From assembly GCA_031274565.1 (NCBI GenBank), contig JAISPY010000060.1:1-9095 (forward strand): DNA of 9,095 nt. Reading direction: 5' to 3'. The notes under the pieces are model-generated. The model searched no databases, was not told where the DNA came from, and was given only the letters and a program-made list of their open reading frames with translations. The first letter of the stretch is position 1. Every line of letters starts with the position of its first letter. Origin of the DNA: Treponema sp. GTDB taxonomy: Bacteria > Spirochaetota > Spirochaetia > Treponematales > Breznakiellaceae. This document shows, in pieces, positions 6,103 to 9,095 of the stretch. The translations under genes and the position numbers were made by a program.

Positions 6103-6554
6103 TATATGCCTCCCCCGGGCAGGGCTGTCAGGCGGGAAAGGCGGTTGAGCTTGGTTTGTAGCCGCACGCCCCCGCAGAGGGCAAAAGCGTCCGCGGCGGC
6201 AAGAAACAAGGTCAAGCCCAGGACAGCCGCCCCGCTGCTCAGGGCGCTGAGCAGGATCTGCAGGGAACAGACGCACCAGCCCAGCACCGCTACGAGGGAG
6301 ATGGTTTTACCGGCCATATACAAGGGGATATAGGCTTGGTAGAGGGAAAGGCGCATCCATATAAAATACGTCATCAGCGGAAAAAGCGCCTGGGGAACCA
6401 CATAGAGGATATACGGAAAGAGCCGCTGTGCCAGTACGCCGCTTCCTGAACTTCCGTTAAAAGGCTCCAAAACCATAAAGACCCCCAACAGCAGGATCAG
6501 CCGGAACACCTCATAGACAAAAAGCGCTATGCGCAAAGGCCCATATACATCCAT
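6102..6554 (-). CDS. Four-helix membrane protein, family unknown
   Basis: From ATG 6554 the protein has 150 residues. Hydrophobic segments fit membrane helices at about 8-29, 45-67, 82-103 and 106-129, with a short basic tail (RLQTKLNRLSR, 131-141) expected on the cytoplasmic side. There is a Gly/Ser-rich loop after the first helix (34-39). No catalytic motif or known domain is apparent. The stop TAA shares one base with the ATG of the MinD/FlhG-like ATPase (TAATG), so the two are translated together and may work together, for example with this protein as membrane partner; that is inference. The start is uncertain: a TTG at 6590 would add 12 residues and has a GAAGGG about 13 bases upstream, while ATG 6554 has only a weak site. 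Both lie just downstream of the palindromic element. Confidence 0.7.
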   Translation of the reverse strand: MDVYGPLRIALFVYEVFRLILLLGVFMVLEPFNGSSGSGVLAQRLFPYILYVVPQALFPLMTYFIWMRLSLYQAYIPLYMAGKTISLVAVLGWCVCSLQILLSALSSGAAVLGLTLFLAAADAFALCGGVRLQTKLNRLSRLTALPGGGI

Positions 6555-6816
6555 ACCTAAGAATCTACGGTTCTCAGCGGTGAGAGTCAATGGGGGCGCA
6601 TGCCCTTCAGGATAAACGCATAGAATTTACTAATTTTATAGTATATAAGGAATTAGTAAACGAATCTTGTTTTTTATCGTTTTACCCAACTCGTTATCCT
6701 AGAAAATACGAATTGCTATGGGTTTATCCTGCACGGCCCTTTCAGGGGTTGGCCGCAAACCGCAGATCGACCGCCCGCTTTTTGCCGCGCCCCTCCAAAA
6801 AATTAATCCTATGCAT
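6555..6816. other. Non-coding stretch holding a palindromic element
   Basis: This stretch separates the lipoprotein gene from the membrane-protein gene. Besides the 124-bp palindrome at 6608-6731 it contains GC-rich sequence (about 6736-6795) with no start signals and no obvious terminator after the lipoprotein stop at 6817. Frames found on either strand here have no family features. Confidence 0.5.
6608..6731. repeat. 124-bp imperfect palindrome, MITE-like
   Basis: The two ends are inverted copies: CAGGATAAACGCATAG reading in from 6608 and CAGGATAAACCCATAG reading in from 6731 on the other strand (15 of 16 identical). Similarity continues inward with small gaps (AATT, ATTTT, TAG, ATA, AGTAAACGA-type blocks), so nearly the whole element folds on itself about position 6670. 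A perfect inner hairpin TTTACTAATT/AATTAGTAAA lies at 6626-6635 and 6651-6660. The flanks CATGCCCTT (6599-6607) and CACGGCCCTT (6732-6741) are similar and could be a decayed target duplication. The element is AT-rich against GC-rich neighbours. It encodes nothing. It could be a non-autonomous transposable element or a foldback regulatory repeat. Confidence 0.6.
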
Positions 6817-8997
6817 CTATCGCACGATCCTGCGGCGGATTTCGTTATCGGCAAGATCAACCTTTGCAAGCACCCGGTCAAACGCGGCGGCTAACTTCAT
6901 CCGCGGATCTTCCATCCACACGGAATTAAGGGCGACAAGATCCGGCTGCTTCCATACCGGGAATGTTGCCGCAATATTGTCGTATTCGTCCATAGTCCAC
7001 ATATCAGACAACGGGATTTGCCTGCGGGGAGGCTCCTGAATCTTATTTAAAGCTAACAAGCTTCCATCCCAAGCCGAAGCAATGCTATTTTTGGCTGTAT
7101 CCATCCATACCTGAGGATCTGTTTCCCAATGGAACAAGGTATTTATGTCGCCCCAAATATCCTTGTCTCCGGGAACCAGTACCGGCAGATTGGCCCCCAG
7201 GCGCACCTCCATCCCTATGGCCTTTACATTGCCGGCCGCATCGGGAAGCGCGGTGACCTCGGCGCCAATTTTTGCCTTGCCTATCGCATTTTTATTTCCG
7301 ACTATCAGTGTTTCCACGCGGGAATATGACGTAAGATAATCGCCTATGTGCGATACCTGCTCATCCGGTACGTTCCGGACATCTACTACGGCAACGCCGT
7401 CAATGCCTATGCCATTGCCATCCGTGCGGACTTCGTTAAGGATAAGATAGGCATGGCCGCCATCCTGGTAATAGTCCATTGAATTCATAAAGTTATGCGG
7501 AGCTTTCTTATTAAAAACAATAACGCCTTTGACACCGCCTCCCCAAGCTCCATCCTGATCATCAAGGAATCCAACATTGACCATAGGGCCTCCATGCGTA
7601 TATTCATTGGGGGTTTTCCCATCAACAATTGAATTCATTATTAAAAAACCGCTTATATAGAAACCTAGCTTGTCAGCAACCCCGGCCTCCAGTTTGCCTG
7701 GATAATTTGGATTGGCCCTGCCATTTCTGACAAGTGGCTCGTTCGTCGGATTTGGCACGGCGCTGCCGTCGGCATATTGATTTCCTTCTAAAGTCATATA
7801 TTTTATATTATCAAACTTTCCCTTCTTTGTATAATAGTTAAGAAGATTGGCAATGCCATTTGCGAAAATATTTTTATTTTCCACTGGATAAGGAGTTCCG
7901 AACACATTACGGGCGGTATCGCCATCGGGGTTAATTGAAACCCAATGCTTGAGGGTTGGAACATCCGGGTCATTCCTATAGTCGAACCCCAGATTTGCAA
8001 GCGCATCAAAATATTGCGAGACCTCCATTTCACTTGTAGGGGCATTTTCTATATCGGCGTTTACATCCCATCTTCCATCGACCGCTATATCGCTCCAGGT
8101 CTTGCCCGCCTCAGGGTATAATTTGGCTCCTTTTTCAATTTCTAGTCCAAGGTCATGATGTACTCCTTTATTTGCCCTTATGTTCTCGACCTCGACATCT
8201 TTTGAAAAACTCAAGGCATATTCGCCGTTCCATACACTCCATCCATCGGAACCGAGGGGGTACTTCTTAACCTTTACCCCTTGCATGATTTCGTCACCAT
8301 CTTCATATTTGTTATATATGTTGGAAATTTGCAAATATGGTCTTTCCGTCATCCAATAAGAATCGGAATCCGTCATAGTGATGCCGTTGTATTTCAACCT
8401 GTTGCTTGGGGTTGTTATGCCTACTGTGGCCGCGCCGGCCTCTATTGATGCCTGCCTTATTATATGCGCGTTGATAACCGGGGCGGCTATATCCGGATTG
8501 CCCATGTCAAGGGATATGTCCAAATTCTTGCCCTGGACAAGCGGCAATACATCATCCGGATATTCAAATGCAAACGGCGCGGATGATGCGTCCAATGCAT
8601 TCGATGCGGGCTTTACATGTACCGTTACCGTGGTTGCGCTGCCCAGGTTTGAAATAAAAACCACCGCGCCGTTGACATCGAATGTTTTTTCAACCAATAC
8701 TGGATTTTCCGGCTGGCTGGGATGGTCTGGGTTATCCGGGTCATTCGGAGTATCCGGCTGGGCGGGGTTATCCGGGGAGTCCGGATTATTTGGAGTATCC
8801 GGCTGGTCTGGATTATCCGGGGAGTCCGGCTGTGCAGGATTGTCCGGCTTGACAGGGTTATCCGGCTGGCTGGGTTGGTCCGGATTATTCGGGCTGCCAG
8901 GCTGGTCCGGGTCCGTGGGACACCCGGTAAACATCCATGCCAAGGCTAACGCCGCAAGCAAGCCGCGAGAGAAACCAGAAAAGGATCTCTTTTTCAT
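6817..8997 (-). CDS. Large lipoprotein with a Pro-X-X tether, function unknown
   Basis: The 726-residue protein starts with a lipoprotein signal peptide: MKKR, a hydrophobic core (13-23) and lipobox FTGC with lipidation Cys26. The lipobox is looser than the E. coli LAGC type, as is common in spirochaetes. Residues 27-99 have Pro at every third position without exception (25 Pro-X-X units, X mostly Asp, Asn, Gln, Ser), which would form an extended stalk lifting the rest from the membrane. Residues from about 100 on are a large, probably beta-rich globular part with no further Cys and no family I recognise. It includes an aromatic, Asn/Gly/Asp-rich middle (about 350-520). The end is charged and helical. 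The start is firm: AGAGGAG lies six bases before ATG 8997. Its lipidation would depend on Lgt, encoded downstream in this window. A terminator lies immediately upstream of the gene. Confidence 0.88.
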   Translation of the reverse strand: MKKRSFSGFSRGLLAALALAWMFTGCPTDPDQPGSPNNPDQPSQPDNPVKPDNPAQPDSPDNPDQPDTPNNPDSPDNPAQPDTPNDPDNPDHPSQPENPVLVEKTFDVNGAVVFISNLGSATTVTVHVKPASNALDASSAPFAFEYPDDVLPLVQGKNLDISLDMGNPDIAAPVINAHIIRQASIEAGAATVGITTPSNRLKYNGITMTDSDSYWMTERPYLQISNIYNKYEDGDEIMQGVKVKKYPLGSDGWSVWNGEYALSFSKDVEVENIRANKGVHHDLGLEIEKGAKLYPEAGKTWSDIAVDGRWDVNADIENAPTSEMEVSQYFDALANLGFDYRNDPDVPTLKHWVSINPDGDTARNVFGTPYPVENKNIFANGIANLLNYYTKKGKFDNIKYMTLEGNQYADGSAVPNPTNEPLVRNGRANPNYPGKLEAGVADKLGFYISGFLIMNSIVDGKTPNEYTHGGPMVNVGFLDDQDGAWGGGVKGVIVFNKKAPHNFMNSMDYYQDGGHAYLILNEVRTDGNGIGIDGVAVVDVRNVPDEQVSHIGDYLTSYSRVETLIVGNKNAIGKAKIGAEVTALPDAAGNVKAIGMEVRLGANLPVLVPGDKDIWGDINTLFHWETDPQVWMDTAKNSIASAWDGSLLALNKIQEPPRRQIPLSDMWTMDEYDNIAATFPVWKQPDLVALNSVWMEDPRMKLAAAFDRVLAKVDLADNEIRRRIVR
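8701..8919 (-). repeat. Coding repeat for 25 Pro-X-X triplets
   Basis: The codons for residues 27-99 of the lipoprotein form a 9-base-rhythm repeat dominated by Pro-Asp, Asn-Pro and Gln-Pro. A clearer 15-residue (45-bp) duplication is visible: PDSPDNPDQPDTPNN is followed at once by PDSPDNPAQPDTPND (residues 57-86). Such tracts change length by slippage. The opposite strand is open in two frames here only because of this composition. Confidence 0.85.
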
Positions 8998-9003
8998 AGA
9001 ATA

Positions 9004-9010
9004 CTCCTCT
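9004..9010 (-). promoter_or_regulatory. Strong ribosome binding site of the lipoprotein gene
   Basis: AGAGGAG on the minus strand lies six bases before ATG 8997 and fixes the start codon. Only about 20 bases separate it from the terminator stem upstream. Confidence 0.8.
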
Positions 9011-9031
9011 ATAAAGAAGTGAGAAAATAAT

Positions 9032-9063
9032 AAAACCCGCGATCGTTCCTGACTGCGGGCTTT
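9032..9063 (-). terminator. Intrinsic terminator upstream of the lipoprotein gene
   Basis: On the minus strand AAAGCCCGC (9063-9055) pairs with GCGGGTTTT (9040-9032), nine pairs with one G-U, and is followed by a T-rich run (TTATTATTTT). It would end a transcript arriving from beyond the right edge of the window. Read on the plus strand, the stem is followed only by CTTTGTACC, so it is mainly a minus-strand signal. Because it lies only about 35 bases before the lipoprotein start codon it may instead act as an attenuator in that gene's leader. Confidence 0.7.
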
Positions 9064-9095
9064 GTACCAAGGGAATAAGGATAGGACCTCTTTAC

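Noticed and set aside
6103..6276. N-terminal extension of the MinD/FlhG-like ATPase to 6276
   Set aside because: The extension is Arg/Pro-rich and lies wholly inside the membrane-protein gene in another frame, whereas ATG 6102 has GGGGAGG at proper spacing and begins directly with the Walker A strand.
6670..6731. Integron attC-like site (ACCCAAC near 6683) within the palindrome
   Set aside because: ACCCAAC fits RYYYAAC, but no matching GTTRRRY is found at the other end, and the outer ends of the palindrome do not fit attC core sites.
8701..8919. CRISPR-like regular repeat
   Set aside because: The repeat is in-frame Pro-X-X coding sequence without distinct spacers.
8378..9022. Long plus-strand open frame opposite the lipoprotein gene, rich in Gly-Leu-Ser-Gly-Trp
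   Set aside because: It is the mirror of the Pro-X-X codons. It has no ribosome site or domain and lies opposite a gene with a clear start, lipobox and signal peptide.

Overview
The window looks like a chromosomal segment from a spirochaete, most likely a treponeme of the gut type. This is inferred from the gene content and protein style (lgt-thrC linkage, small outer-membrane-like proteins, Pro-rich lipoproteins); no rRNA or other firm taxonomic marker is present. Every intact gene lies on the minus strand, so transcription runs from high to low coordinates. Only the insertion sequence at the left edge is on the plus strand.

Layout in transcription order. (1) 9032-9063 is an intrinsic terminator, followed directly by a large lipoprotein gene (8997-6817) whose mature N-terminus is a strict run of 25 Pro-X-X triplets and whose body I do not recognise. 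(2) 6555-6816 is non-coding and holds a 124-bp imperfect palindrome (6608-6731) that resembles a small non-autonomous mobile element or foldback repeat. (3) A four-helix membrane protein (6554-6102) overlaps by one base a MinD/FlhG-like deviant Walker ATPase with a C-terminal coiled coil (6102-4957). (4) 4956-4731 is a GC-rich non-coding region with several perfect stems, some of which cannot form together. (5) A tight five-gene run follows: lgt (prolipoprotein diacylglyceryl transferase), thrC (threonine synthase), a YchJ-like protein with two SEC-C zinc motifs, crcB (fluoride channel) and a small exported protein. These genes are joined by a 1-base gap and then three 4-base stop/start overlaps, and the run ends at a possible terminator at 792-767. 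(6) 808-415 is decayed sequence: the first 19 codons of one gene, then a piece of an alpha/beta hydrolase, both minus strand. (7) 1-430 is the right end of an IS630-family element whose boundary falls on a CTAG inside the hydrolase frame.

The five-gene run mixes envelope maturation (Lgt), amino-acid synthesis (ThrC) and fluoride export (CrcB). Its co-expression is supported by overlap rather than by a shared pathway. Lgt would modify lipoproteins such as the one at the right end. The ATPase and membrane protein form a second unit of unknown job. No CRISPR array, tRNA, rRNA, phage structural gene or recognisable defence system was seen. The most interesting items are the structured intergenic region upstream of lgt, the palindromic element, the ATPase/membrane-protein pair, and the IS/hydrolase/gene-start mosaic.
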